Shown here in pieces: positions 18,430 to 27,936 of a stretch of DNA of 64,000 bases. A program made the position numbers and the translations under genes. Each line of letters opens with the position of its first letter. The stretch's first letter is position 1. The notes under the pieces are model-generated. The model did not search any database and was not told the DNA's origin. It saw only the letters and a list, made by a program, of their open reading frames with translations. Source of the DNA: Macrococcus brunensis (GTDB taxonomy: Bacteria > Bacillota > Bacilli > Staphylococcales > Staphylococcaceae); contig NZ_SCWA01000004.1 in assembly GCF_004359615.1 (NCBI RefSeq), positions 100,982 through 164,981 of the forward strand, given 5' to 3'.

Positions 18430-21400
18430 GTGGTAAAGAAAATAATTGATTTCTCGTTACATAATAAACTGGCACTGTGGCTGATGACCTTACTCATTGC
18501 AGCAGCAGGTATTTACTCGGCTATGACTATGAAAGAGGAGATGCTCCCTAGTATTTCATCTCCTGTTCTTACGGTCACAACCCCTTATCCTGGTGCGACA
18601 CCAGAAGCAGTACTCGACAACGTGACAGATCCGATAGAAAAGAAAGTGAAGAGTATGGAAGGTGTCGACACGGTTTCCAGTCAGTCGATGCAGAACGCTT
18701 CAGCTATTACCTTACAGTACGATTTTGGTACGGATATGGATAAGGCAGAGAAGAAAGTTCAGGAAGCAATTGATTCACTTGATCTGCCTGAAGAAGTTCA
18801 GGATACAACAATCGACCAAATCTCAATGTACACATTCCCAATCATCAGTTATTCGTTTTCAAACGACGAGAATGATATTAAAGGTCTGACGAAAAAGATT
18901 AAAGACGATTTAATTCCTCAAATTGAAGGGGTAGAAGGCGTTTCAAGCGTTTCGTTCTCCGGTCAGCAAGTTGAGCAGGTAGAACTTCAATTTGATGAAG
19001 ATAAGATGAAGAAAAAAGGTCTGACTGAAGAGTCAGTGCTTCAGTTCATTAAAGGGGCGACAGCAAATGCGCCGCTTGGTCTCTATACGTTCGGTAATGA
19101 CTTGAAATCTATCGTCGTAGATGGCCAGTTTACATCTGTAGATGCCCTTAAATCACTCAAAGTACCTGCCACAGGTGCTCAAGATGCCCAAGCTGGTCAA
19201 GGACAAGCTCAGCAGGGCGCACAAGCACAAGGCGCACAAGCACAGGGTGCTCAAGGTGCAGATGCACAAGCACAGATGTCACCTGAAGCTCAAAAAGCAA
19301 TGGCTGAACAGATGAAAAGTGCGAAGATCCCGACTGTTAAGTTAGGCGATATCGCAACAATCAAAAATGTTGAAAGCCGTGAATCGATTTCAAAAACGAA
19401 TGGTAAAGATTCTTTAAGTATCCAGCTCGTGAAATCTGACAACGCTAATACAGTCAGCGTGGCAAACGATGTTAAGAAAGTTGTAGATGACTACGTCAAA
19501 GAAAACAAAGACATCAACGCACTGTTGCTGATGGATCAGGCAAAACCTATTCAGGATTCAGTTAAGACGATGGTAGAAAAAGCTGTTATCGGAGCTATTT
19601 TTGCAGTCATCATGATTCTGATTTTCTTACGTAATATCCGTTCAACATTTATCGCTGTCGTGTCTATCCCGATGTCAATTCTGATTGCTCTTCTGATTCT
19701 GAAGCAGTTAGGTGTAACGTTAAACATCATGACACTGGGTGCGATGACAGTGGCAATCGGTCGTGTTATTGATGACTCAATTGTTGTTATCGAGAATATA
19801 TTCCGTAGAATGTCGAGTAAGACTGAACCTCTCCGCGGAGCTGCATTAATCGCAGATGCGACTAAAGAGATGTTCATGCCGATCATGTCTTCAACAATGG
19901 TTACAATCGCAGTGTTTCTGCCACTCGGACTTGTTTCAGGTTCAATCGGTGAACTCTTCCGTCCGTTCGCACTCACTGTGGTATTTGCGCTTCTCGCATC
20001 ATTATTAATCGCGATTACCATCGTGCCGATGCTCGGTCATATTTTCTTCAGAAATGGTATTAAAGGCCATCACGACGAGAAACCAGGCCGTATTGCTCAC
20101 TTCTACCGCAACATTTTAGAATGGGCACTGAACCATAAGTGGATTGTCGGTATTTTAAGTACATTATTATTAATCGGTAGTTTGATGCTGACACCACTTG
20201 TAGGTACATCATTCATTTCTACGGGTGAAGATAAGTTACTTGCGTTAACTTATAAACCGGAGCCAGGTGAAACAGAAGAAGAAGTGGTTGATCATGCAGA
20301 CGAGATTCAGAAAGAACTCGCAAAGAATAAAAACGTTTCAAATATTCAGTACTCAGTAGGTGGTAAAAATCCATTCAGCCCAGTTGCTTCTAATGATATG
20401 GCGATGATGGTTGAATATGATAAAGATACACCGAACTGGGATTCTGAAGCAGAGAAAGTACTGAACAAAATTGCAACTTTCGACCATCCAGGTTCATGGA
20501 AAAACCAGGACTTCGCAACAGGTGGGACTTCTAACAGTGTCTCTGTATCTGTTGTCGGACCAACGACAGAGGCTATCCGTGAAACTGTAAAAGACGTTGA
20601 AGATGTCATGAAGAAACAGAAAACTTTATCAAATGTGGATTCTTCTCTTTCTAAAAGTTACGAAGAATATACGATTAAAGTAGACCAGAACAAACTGGCT
20701 GAAAGTGGTCTGACAGCGGGACAAGTCGCGCTTGCCCTGAACCAGCGTTCACCTGAGACGGTCGTAACGAAAGTGGGCAAATCAGGTGATTCAACAGACG
20801 TGATTCTGACGAAAGATCAAGACACAAAATGGACTGAGTCTAAGCTTGAAAATACTAAACTCACTTCTCCACTTGGACGTGAAATTAAACTCAGCAGTGT
20901 CGCTGAGATTGAAAAAGGACAGTCATCAGATACCATCATGCGTAAAGATGGCGACGTTTCTGCTACTGTAGACGGTAAGATTAAAGCAGATGATGTCGGT
21001 AAAACAACAGCAGATGTATCAGAAGCTATCAGCAAGATTGATAAACCGGATAACGTTAAGATTAATGTCGGCGGTACAAGCGAAGATATCGGAGAAAGTT
21101 TCTCTCAACTCGGACTTGCGATGCTTGCAGCAATCGGTATCGTCTATCTGATTCTTGTACTGACATTTAAAGGGGGGCTTGCGCCACTTGCTATCCTCTT
21201 CTCATTACCATTTACGATTATCGGGGTGATAGTAGGACTGCTCCTGTCAGGTGAAACATTATCAGTGCCATCTATGATTGGGGTACTGATGTTGATCGGT
21301 ATCGTGGTCACGAATGCCATTGTACTGATTGACCGTGTCATCCATATGGAAGCGAGCGGTTTACCAACACGAGAAGCTTTACTTGAAGCAGCTTCTACAC

Positions 21401-21630
21401 GTGTGAGACCGATTCTGATGACAGCACTTGCGACTGTCGGAGCGTTATCACCGCTGCTCTTTGGTGGCGACGGATCAGTACTGATCAGTAAATCACTCGG
21501 TGTTACGGTTATCGGTGGTCTTGTATCATCTACTGTCCTGACACTGATTGTCGTACCAGTCGTGTATGAACTCCTGATGAAGCTAAAAAACAGACGAAAA
21601 AAAGTGACGACTGAAACAGTCGTCAGATAA
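18430..21630 (+). CDS. RND-superfamily exporter (AcrB/HAE-like), Gram-positive type
   Basis: A 1066-residue RND transporter with the canonical plan: one N-terminal helix, a large extracytoplasmic loop, six helices (from about 385), a second loop, and six more helices to the end. Features include PGATPEAVLDNVTDPIE near 55, DSIVVIENIFRR near 450 (the charged membrane segment of the proton relay) and GIVVTNAIVLIDRV near 960. A Gln/Ala/Gly-rich insertion occupies about residues 248-282. I take GTG 18430 as the start because AGGAGG at 18418-18423 is 6 bases away; the ATG at 18428 is in another frame and stops after two codons. No adaptor or outer membrane partner is present, as expected. Substrate unknown. 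Confidence 0.92.
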   Translation: MVKKIIDFSLHNKLALWLMTLLIAAAGIYSAMTMKEEMLPSISSPVLTVTTPYPGATPEAVLDNVTDPIEKKVKSMEGVDTVSSQSMQNASAITLQYDFGTDMDKAEKKVQEAIDSLDLPEEVQDTTIDQISMYTFPIISYSFSNDENDIKGLTKKIKDDLIPQIEGVEGVSSVSFSGQQVEQVELQFDEDKMKKKGLTEESVLQFIKGATANAPLGLYTFGNDLKSIVVDGQFTSVDALKSLKVPATGAQDAQAGQGQAQQGAQAQGAQAQGAQGADAQAQMSPEAQKAMAEQMKSAKIPTVKLGDIATIKNVESRESISKTNGKDSLSIQLVKSDNANTVSVANDVKKVVDDYVKENKDINALLLMDQAKPIQDSVKTMVEKAVIGAIFAVIMILIFLRNIRSTFIAVVSIPMSILIALLILKQLGVTLNIMTLGAMTVAIGRVIDDSIVVIENIFRRMSSKTEPLRGAALIADATKEMFMPIMSSTMVTIAVFLPLGLVSGSIGELFRPFALTVVFALLASLLIAITIVPMLGHIFFRNGIKGHHDEKPGRIAHFYRNILEWALNHKWIVGILSTLLLIGSLMLTPLVGTSFISTGEDKLLALTYKPEPGETEEEVVDHADEIQKELAKNKNVSNIQYSVGGKNPFSPVASNDMAMMVEYDKDTPNWDSEAEKVLNKIATFDHPGSWKNQDFATGGTSNSVSVSVVGPTTEAIRETVKDVEDVMKKQKTLSNVDSSLSKSYEEYTIKVDQNKLAESGLTAGQVALALNQRSPETVVTKVGKSGDSTDVILTKDQDTKWTESKLENTKLTSPLGREIKLSSVAEIEKGQSSDTIMRKDGDVSATVDGKIKADDVGKTTADVSEAISKIDKPDNVKINVGGTSEDIGESFSQLGLAMLAAIGIVYLILVLTFKGGLAPLAILFSLPFTIIGVIVGLLLSGETLSVPSMIGVLMLIGIVVTNAIVLIDRVIHMEASGLPTREALLEAASTRVRPILMTALATVGALSPLLFGGDGSVLISKSLGVTVIGGLVSSTVLTLIVVPVVYELLMKLKNRRKKVTTETVVR

Positions 21631-21635
21631 TAAAG

Positions 21636-21669
21636 AAACGGTTAGTCGACTAGACTAACCGTTTTTTTT
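21636..21669. terminator. Terminator shared by the RND gene and the convergent membrane-protein gene
   Basis: Stem AAACGGTTAGTC / GACTAACCGTTT with a five-base loop, then a T-run on the plus strand. The A-run on the left arm lets it act on the minus strand as well. Confidence 0.9.
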
Positions 21670-21979
21670 ATAGCATAAATGAAGTAATGATAATCATCAC
21701 TGCAAGCATTGCAGTGAAAATATGCAGAATCTGCAGTGCCTTTAAATCACTGATTTTAAACTTGAAGGCTGTGATTTCAATATTGATGACAAGTGCAGCA
21801 ACGAGTAAGATGACCCATAATGAACCGCTGTGGCCGATGAGCATGCTGGCAGCGAAAACGATTAATGCAGCACCGAATATCATGCGCGCAATATCTGTCA
21901 GTTTAGTGTTATAGAAATAGATGCTTAAGAATGCAATAAGTAAATAGATGACGATGAATAACGTCAGTAATAGAATCAT
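21668..21979 (-). CDS. Small membrane protein, 103 residues, unknown
   Basis: Four hydrophobic helices (LLLTLFIVIYLLIAFLSIYF, then MIFGAALIVFAASMLI, LWVILLVAALVINIEI and ILHIFTAMLAVMIIITS). No domain is recognised. Its start overlaps the stop of the MFS gene by four bases, so it is the distal gene of an operon with that transporter and the small coiled-coil protein. Confidence 0.72.
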   Translation of the reverse strand: MILLLTLFIVIYLLIAFLSIYFYNTKLTDIARMIFGAALIVFAASMLIGHSGSLWVILLVAALVINIEITAFKFKISDLKALQILHIFTAMLAVMIIITSFML

Positions 21980-23166
21980 GCTGTTTTTCCTTTCGAGAAG
22001 TATAGAGCGATTAAAATAAGTGCGATCAGACTTGTACCGGCGCCAATGAAGAACGGCAGACTCAAGCTGTATGATAAGAGTCCTGTGAATAACAGAGGTC
22101 CGATAATACGGCCGAGACTATCAAGCGAGTAACTGACACCTGTCAGTTTACCCATGTTCTGTGATGAGGTCGACTTCGTCAGTGTAGACGTGAGAAGTGT
22201 ACGGACTAATGCATTGCCTGACATCAGAAGAACAAGGCAGATGCCAGCATAGTAGATGTTAATGGTAAACGGCAGCATCACAAAAGCGATCATGGTCACA
22301 ATCTGACCGAGGACCATAATACCTCGTTCCTGACCATGCTTCACTTTACGCAGGAATCCTCCTTGCAGTAAGGCATTCACTAAGCCGCCGATCATAAACA
22401 ATATGCCCATCTGCATCGGTGTGATGTCAATCCGTTCGATCTCAAGTAACTGGAACGAACTTTCCATACCACTCATCGTCATCGTCACAATAAATGTACT
22501 GATGAGGAGTATGATGATAGGGACCGTATAGTTCAGTCTGCCGCCAGTCTGTTTACCGGTCTCATGGAAGTGCGTCTCCGGTAATTTTGCAGCGACTGCG
22601 ACTATAATGGCAAGCAGGATCGCAGAAGTAACGAAATATGGCAGCTGATAAGAATAACCAGCGAGCAGCCCACCGACTGCAGGCCCGAATATAAATCCGA
22701 AGCCAATCATCATACCCATTAAGCCCATATAGCGATTCCGTTCCTCTGAAGTCGTCACATCGGCTACAATACTTGTAGTTGTACTGAAGCAGGCCCCAGA
22801 GAACAGTCCGCCGATAATACGCGAGATATAAAGCATTGTCAGATTGTCGATGAACAGGCCGAATGTCAGGAAGCTGATCGCAAAGCCGGTCAGACCGATA
22901 AGTAGAATCTTCTTGCGCCCGATTTTATCTGACAACTGGCCCCAGAATGGTGCCGCGATAAAAGAAGCGATTGAATAAATCGATAACAGTAAGCCCATAT
23001 GAAAGGCATTCAGGCCCATATCTTTAACGAGGGCCGGGATAACAGGAATAACGATACTGAAGCCAAAATAAATAAAAAACTGTATGGCCATCAATATGGA
23101 GAAGAATGATTTAAGTTCAGGCGTCGAGCTGCTCGCGGATCTCTCTGATTTCGTGTTCGAGTTCAA
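21976..23166 (-). CDS. MFS multidrug-type efflux transporter (DHA1/12-TM)
   Basis: A 396-residue transporter with 12 helices. The loop 2-3 signature GQLSDKIGRKKILLIGLTGF is clear, as is the antiporter motif C region GFIFGPAVGGLLAG in helix 5, which points to drug:proton antiport of the NorA/Bmr/TetA type. The best start is a TTG at 23166: GGAGG lies nine bases upstream, inside the preceding small gene, which it overlaps by 50 bases in another frame. An internal ATG at residue 27 would delete part of the poorly conserved tail only. Substrates are not predictable. Confidence 0.88.
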   Translation of the reverse strand: MNSNTKSERSASSSTPELKSFFSILMAIQFFIYFGFSIVIPVIPALVKDMGLNAFHMGLLLSIYSIASFIAAPFWGQLSDKIGRKKILLIGLTGFAISFLTFGLFIDNLTMLYISRIIGGLFSGACFSTTTSIVADVTTSEERNRYMGLMGMMIGFGFIFGPAVGGLLAGYSYQLPYFVTSAILLAIIVAVAAKLPETHFHETGKQTGGRLNYTVPIIILLISTFIVTMTMSGMESSFQLLEIERIDITPMQMGILFMIGGLVNALLQGGFLRKVKHGQERGIMVLGQIVTMIAFVMLPFTINIYYAGICLVLLMSGNALVRTLLTSTLTKSTSSQNMGKLTGVSYSLDSLGRIIGPLLFTGLLSYSLSLPFFIGAGTSLIALILIALYFSKGKTA

Positions 23167-23281
23167 TTAAGCGTTCCTCCAGTTTATCCGCTGAGTTTCC
23201 GGTTGATTGTACTTTCTCAATATCACCTTGAATGCGGACGTATTCATGTTTAAGTTCTGTAAGCTGATAATTTAAATCCAT
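23117..23281 (-). CDS. Small coiled-coil protein, 54 residues, unknown
   Basis: A 54-residue open frame, MDLNYQLTELKHEYV at the start and LEHEIREIREQLDA at the end. It is almost wholly heptad-like helix rich in Leu, Glu and Arg, with no Cys or Trp. A perfect RBS (AAGGAG, 7 bases before ATG) and a -10-like TATAAT upstream support expression. It overlaps the first 50 bases of the MFS gene in another frame and carries that gene's ribosome-binding site. Short staphylococcal proteins of this look exist, but I cannot name a function. Confidence 0.7.
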   Translation of the reverse strand: MDLNYQLTELKHEYVRIQGDIEKVQSTGNSADKLEERLIELEHEIREIREQLDA

Positions 23282-23297
23282 GATGAACTCCTTTAGT

Positions 23298-23326
23298 TCT
23301 AGTGTATAACTATTATAAGCTATAAT
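23298..23326. promoter_or_regulatory. Overlapping divergent promoter region (MFS operon / ybaK operon)
   Basis: TATAAT at 23321-23326 reads rightward toward ybaK and the complement of ATTATA at 23312-23317 reads leftward toward the coiled-coil gene. The two -10 boxes are only three bases apart, so the promoters should compete. The -35 boxes are weak. Confidence 0.45.
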
Positions 23327-23355
23327 GAAGAAGACTTAAAAGAGGTGGGATTGAA

Positions 23356-23829
23356 ATGACGAAAAAACTGAAAACGAATGCAATCCGTAAACTGGATCAG
23401 CTGAAATTAGAGTATGACATGATCCATTATAACAGTGACGAAGCAGTGGACGGCATCAGTGTCGCTCAGCAGATCGGCGAAGACGCATCAGTCGTTTATA
23501 AGACACTGGTGACGCATGCGGGTGCAGATTTATATGTCTTCGTTATTCCGGTAGCAGGTGAACTGGATATGAAAAAAGCAGCACAGGCAGCTGGCGTCAA
23601 GAAGCTTGAGATGCTGCCGCTGAAAGAACTGCAGCCGAAGACAGGCTATGTGCGCGGTGGCTGTTCGCCTGTCGGCATGAAGAAATTATCCCCGACATTT
23701 ATCGACCAGCCCGCTGCCGACCTGGAATATATGATAGTCAGTGCCGGACAACGGGGGACACAGATGAAACTCGGTCCTGCTGATTTACAACAAGCGGCAC
23801 ACGCCCAGTTCAGTGAGGTCTGCCGATGA
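23356..23829 (+). CDS. ybaK: YbaK/EbsC-family Cys-tRNA(Pro)/Cys-tRNA(Cys) deacylase
   Basis: A 157-residue YbaK-domain protein. Family features are YNSDEAVDGISVAQQIG, the core VVYKTLVTH with the conserved catalytic lysine, GELDMKKAAQAAGVKKLEM and the glycine-rich GYVRGGCSPVGMKK that shapes the pocket. YbaK hydrolyses mischarged Cys-tRNA(Pro) after ProRS error. The RBS is AGAGGTGGG. Its stop overlaps the next start (ATGA), so it is co-translated with the phosphoesterase. Confidence 0.92.
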   Translation: MTKKLKTNAIRKLDQLKLEYDMIHYNSDEAVDGISVAQQIGEDASVVYKTLVTHAGADLYVFVIPVAGELDMKKAAQAAGVKKLEMLPLKELQPKTGYVRGGCSPVGMKKLSPTFIDQPAADLEYMIVSAGQRGTQMKLGPADLQQAAHAQFSEVCR

Positions 23830-24905
23830 AACTGAAAGATAAATTAGTCCGGCTATCTATACGAGGAAAAAGGACCATAGTGATTTCAGATATTCACGGT
23901 GAACTGGAATTATTTAAAAAGTTGCTTGAGCAAGTCGATTTCAGCAGAGACGATATACTCATCGTCAACGGAGATATACTGGATAAAGGCCGGAATAGTC
24001 TCGGCACGATGAAATATATCAGGCAGCTGACGGGAGCGGGGAACGTCTACGTGATAGAAGGCAACTGCGATCGCTTTTTCGATGAACTGGAAGAGGAGTG
24101 GCTCTATCCTTATATGGATTACCGCTATACAGTCGCGCATGAATTTCTGAAGGAAACCGGTACGACGCTGACCGATTACAAGACGCAGCACGATTTTGCA
24201 GAAGCGGTTCTCGACGTATACAGTGATTATCAGACATGGTTCAGAAACTTGCCGACTGCGATTGAGACAGAAGATTACCTCTTCGTGCATGCAGGGATAG
24301 AAGACGATTATCTCGAGACACCGCGTGAAGTGGCACTGACGATGCCTGAGTTCTATTTATCAAATCATCACTTAGATAAGAAAGTCGTTGTCGGACACTA
24401 TCCGGCAGCCAATTTTGCAGAAGCAGGACTTTATAGTCACGGGATAAAGGTGAACGATGAGCGACGAATCATCGCACTGGACGGTGGCAATCAAGTGAAA
24501 GAATCCGGACAGCTGAATGCGCTGCTGATTGAAACAGATGGCACTCTTACTATGCAGGCAGTAGACGCACTTGAGTCTGCTCTTGTCATTCAGGACTTTG
24601 AAGTGACATTGCAGGAACCGCATACGTTCACATTTCCGGATTACAATATCCGAGTGATGGATGGGGATGACTATTTTACTTTTGCTGAACATGTATCGAC
24701 GGGCACACAGTTTATGGTCAAGACAGAATGGATCATAGAAAAGGAAGGTCAGACTTATCTTAAAGATGACTACACGGATTACTTTGTAGATGTCAAAGCA
24801 GGAGAAGAAGTCAAAGTGGTCGGTCAATATGCCGGTTATACGTTGATCAAGAAAGAGAGCGTCGTCGGCTGGGTGCCGGAGGAAGTGCTGGACACTTCCT
24901 CTTAG
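23826..24905 (+). CDS. Calcineurin-like metallophosphoesterase with C-terminal SH3-like domain
   Basis: A 359-residue protein. The N-terminal 240 residues form a PPP/ApaH-type metallophosphatase: SDIHGE (metal Asp/His), NGDILDKG, IEGNCD (a GNHE-like position with Cys), VHAGIEDD and GHYP with the late metal-binding His. Residues about 315-355 look like a bacterial SH3-like domain (EEVKVVGQYAGYTLIKKE, then VGWVPEEVL). Relatives dephosphorylate Ser/Thr phosphoproteins or split diadenosine polyphosphates; which applies here cannot be told. There is no signal peptide, so it is cytoplasmic. Its end overlaps the convergent gene by four bases. Confidence 0.85.
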   Translation: MKLKDKLVRLSIRGKRTIVISDIHGELELFKKLLEQVDFSRDDILIVNGDILDKGRNSLGTMKYIRQLTGAGNVYVIEGNCDRFFDELEEEWLYPYMDYRYTVAHEFLKETGTTLTDYKTQHDFAEAVLDVYSDYQTWFRNLPTAIETEDYLFVHAGIEDDYLETPREVALTMPEFYLSNHHLDKKVVVGHYPAANFAEAGLYSHGIKVNDERRIIALDGGNQVKESGQLNALLIETDGTLTMQAVDALESALVIQDFEVTLQEPHTFTFPDYNIRVMDGDDYFTFAEHVSTGTQFMVKTEWIIEKEGQTYLKDDYTDYFVDVKAGEEVKVVGQYAGYTLIKKESVVGWVPEEVLDTSS

Positions 24906-25303
24906 TAAGGCGTCTGATATTTTTCGTTACGGTTATAGTAACGGTAACGTGTGATCAGCATGGTGCCTGCAGTGACGAGCAGAATCGGCAGGATGACTGT
25001 ATAGAGCATCATGAGTCCTGACAGAATCAGCATGACAGCACTTGCGATGATATAACGCTTCATATAGAGGATACCAAGCAGATTAAGAAGAAGCGGAATG
25101 AAGATGATGACACCAAAAGGCAGCAGGACTTCTTTTAAAGCAGTCGTTGCTTCAGTCACATCATCTGTTCTTGCACTTAGAAAATCCTGTATGATAGCCT
25201 GATCGGCAAGAAGATAGATTGCTATGACACAGATGAAGATAAGGGTCTGGATGATAACACCGACAACAGCAAGTGTTCTAGGTAATTGAATAAACTCTTT
25301 CAT
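24902..25303 (-). CDS. Four-helix membrane protein, 133 residues, unknown
   Basis: Four predicted helices (AVVGVIIQTLIFICVIAIYL, FGVIIFIPLLLNLLGILYM, IASAVMLILSGLMMLYTV and ILPILLVTAGTMLI). An acidic extracytoplasmic-type loop (DDVTEATTALKE) follows helix 1, and the tail RYRYYNRNEKY is basic and aromatic. The shape recalls DUF4064-type staphylococcal membrane proteins, but I do not assert membership. The RBS is GAGGTG. It is convergent with the phosphoesterase. Confidence 0.72.
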   Translation of the reverse strand: MKEFIQLPRTLAVVGVIIQTLIFICVIAIYLLADQAIIQDFLSARTDDVTEATTALKEVLLPFGVIIFIPLLLNLLGILYMKRYIIASAVMLILSGLMMLYTVILPILLVTAGTMLITRYRYYNRNEKYQTPY

Positions 25304-25335
25304 AGTTACACCTCTTTATTTTCATCTATCATAAC

Positions 25336-25375
25336 AAAAAACGCGCTGAATTGTTGAAATTCAGCGCGTTTTTTA
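25336..25375. terminator. Terminator of the glcU-gdh operon
   Basis: AAAAAACGCGCTGAATT and its complement form a perfect stem of about 16 bp with a small loop, T-rich on both outer ends. It stands directly beyond the gdh stop codon and in front of the next minus-strand gene, so it mainly ends glcU-gdh. Confidence 0.9.
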
Positions 25376-25377
25376 TT

Positions 25378-26175
<798 letters not shown>

Positions 26176-26178
26176 TTA

Positions 26179-27033
26179 TTATTCTTTTGCATAACCGAGT
26201 AAAAAGGCAGCGGCAATAATCAGGACAATACCGATAGCGATGCTGATGTACTGCTTCTTCGTTTTCTTTTCTTTGAGTAAAAAGATTCCGCCGAGCGTAG
26301 AAACAACGACGAGCATCTGTGAGAATGAGAAACTAGTGGCAACGCCTACACGAGGCTGTGAATAGAACATCGCCATGTTACCCAGCGCCCAGACGATACC
26401 CGGTAGAATGTTCTTCAGAACAGCTTTCTGTCCAGGGTTATGTTTGAAACTTAAGAGTAATCCGCCGAGTACCATACCGATAGCCTGCGGGAATAAAGCA
26501 TCCCAGCCTTCGACCCCGAAGAACTGGCCGATGACGACATAAGTGATATAGCCGATACTTGAAATGAGCAGAATCGGAATCGCTTTGGCGAGTCCGCCTT
26601 TTTTATCTTCGTCGTCTTTATCGCCTTTCAGCGAAGTGAGAATAACTCCGCCAACTAGTAAGGCAAGTGCTGTAAGACCGAGTATAACGGACGTGGTACT
26701 ACTCCATTCATTGAAGAAGAGGACCGAAATTAAAGTAGTGCCGACGAGCTGCATCCCTGTAGAAATGGGCATTGTACGGGAAACGCCGATCATATCGACA
26801 CTCTTCAGCTGGTTACCCTGACCGAGTGCCCAGAAAGCACCAGAAACGGCACCGACCAGCAGTATCTTCCAGCTCAGCTCCGGCTGAACGAAGATATAGA
26901 CGCCGATACCAATCAGAAAAGCACCGATAACTGTTCCCATAATCTGCTCATAAGGCGAGCCGCCGACTTTGACGTTGATGAGAACGACGCTTCCCCAGAG
27001 AAGCGCCGGTAATAATGCGATGAGAATATCCAT
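26179..27033 (-). CDS. glcU: Glucose uptake protein GlcU
   Basis: A 284-residue ten-helix transporter of the drug/metabolite superfamily, sugar-uptake family (GRP/GlcU). Marks are the N-terminal DILIALLPALLWGSVVL, GAFLIGIG, SGAFWALGQGNQLKSVD and PGIVWALGNMAMFYSQPRVG, and a Lys-rich loop (KGDKDDEDKKGG) near the middle. It imports unphosphorylated glucose by proton symport for the dehydrogenase encoded immediately downstream. The RBS is AAAGGAG. An 83-base gap separates it from the preceding minus-strand gene. Confidence 0.92.
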   Translation of the reverse strand: MDILIALLPALLWGSVVLINVKVGGSPYEQIMGTVIGAFLIGIGVYIFVQPELSWKILLVGAVSGAFWALGQGNQLKSVDMIGVSRTMPISTGMQLVGTTLISVLFFNEWSSTTSVILGLTALALLVGGVILTSLKGDKDDEDKKGGLAKAIPILLISSIGYITYVVIGQFFGVEGWDALFPQAIGMVLGGLLLSFKHNPGQKAVLKNILPGIVWALGNMAMFYSQPRVGVATSFSFSQMLVVVSTLGGIFLLKEKKTKKQYISIAIGIVLIIAAAFLLGYAKE

Positions 27034-27103
27034 TAAAAGCTCCTTTACTATGCTGTTAGTTTTTCATTCCCTTCATGACACCTGTAAAACATACGTGATA
27101 CGC

Positions 27104-27126
27104 AAAAAAGACGACCTTAAAGGTCG
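27104..27126 (-). terminator. Terminator overlapping the stop codon of the GNAT gene
   Basis: On the minus strand CGACCTT-T-AAGGTCG is followed by TCTTTTTT. The TAA stop codon of the acetyltransferase forms the top of the hairpin, so coding sequence makes up the left arm. Confidence 0.8.
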
Positions 27127-27935
27127 CCCGAGTCAATCGTATATTTAAAGTGATGCATTTCGTCAGTCTTCTTGAAACCGAGTTTCTCGTAAAATTCAAT
27201 CGCACGTTTTCGCTTATCTTCAACAACGAGCTGGATGGCTATCGCCTGATGTTCGTTAAACGCATGCTTCGCTGCATGTGCGACCAGTTTGTGACCGATA
27301 CCTTGCTGGCGATAATGTTTATGTGTCTCTACATGATCGATATAGCAGACAGCCTGGTCATTCACTTCCAGAATAACATAGCCTTTGACGATTCCTTCAC
27401 TGAGTAACAGGAAGAGTTCATAGTGATCATCAAGAGAATCAAGAATCTCTTTTTTCTTCTCAGAGACGTCAACATATAGGTTTTTCAGCAGTTCACAGAA
27501 ACTCTTCTTATAGATAGGGCTGTATTTAATGACTTGTCTCGTATCGATGTCATCAGTCAGTTGTTCTGCTGTCATCGTGTACTGCGTACCTAAGTACTGG
27601 GTTTTCAATGATTTCATCGCCTGCTGACCGAACTGGTAGCGGTCATCAATATAGAATTCATATGTTTTGATATCCGGATGGCGATGAGTTAAAGTGCGCC
27701 ACATGTCATAAATCGCATCCAAATTGAAATCAGTCGTCAGCGGGCCGATTACTTTCGCGGAATCTTCTTCTCTGATTATGCCGATAAATGTCTGATCTTT
27801 CATGATGATATCATCGTCAGCCAGGTTACTAAGTAACGTTTCGATCGCTTCAATAGACCGCGGAAGATAGCCCACGCGGTGCTCGGGTGTCTGATTCAAT
27901 CTATGAATAAACTGAGCTGTCTTTTTAATATCCAT
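27117..27935 (-). CDS. GNAT-family N-acetyltransferase
   Basis: About 272 residues. The C-terminal 120 residues form a GNAT fold: CYIDHVETHKHYRQQGIGHK has the acetyl-CoA pyrophosphate loop R/QxxGxG/A, and LVVEDKRKRAIEFYEKLGF is the usual last strand and helix. The N-terminal 150 residues are unlike known acetyltransferases and may form a second diverged GNAT repeat. I chose ATG 27935, two bases after the HAD gene's stop and with GAAGGAG in that gene's last codons as RBS. Substrate unknown; co-transcribed with the HAD hydrolase. Confidence 0.85.
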   Translation of the reverse strand: MDIKKTAQFIHRLNQTPEHRVGYLPRSIEAIETLLSNLADDDIIMKDQTFIGIIREEDSAKVIGPLTTDFNLDAIYDMWRTLTHRHPDIKTYEFYIDDRYQFGQQAMKSLKTQYLGTQYTMTAEQLTDDIDTRQVIKYSPIYKKSFCELLKNLYVDVSEKKKEILDSLDDHYELFLLLSEGIVKGYVILEVNDQAVCYIDHVETHKHYRQQGIGHKLVAHAAKHAFNEHQAIAIQLVVEDKRKRAIEFYEKLGFKKTDEMHHFKYTIDSGDL

Positions 27936-27936
27936 A

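Noticed and set aside
19551..20021. A 156-codon reverse-strand frame within the RND gene
   Set aside because: It mirrors the membrane segments of the transporter, has no RBS and resembles no protein.
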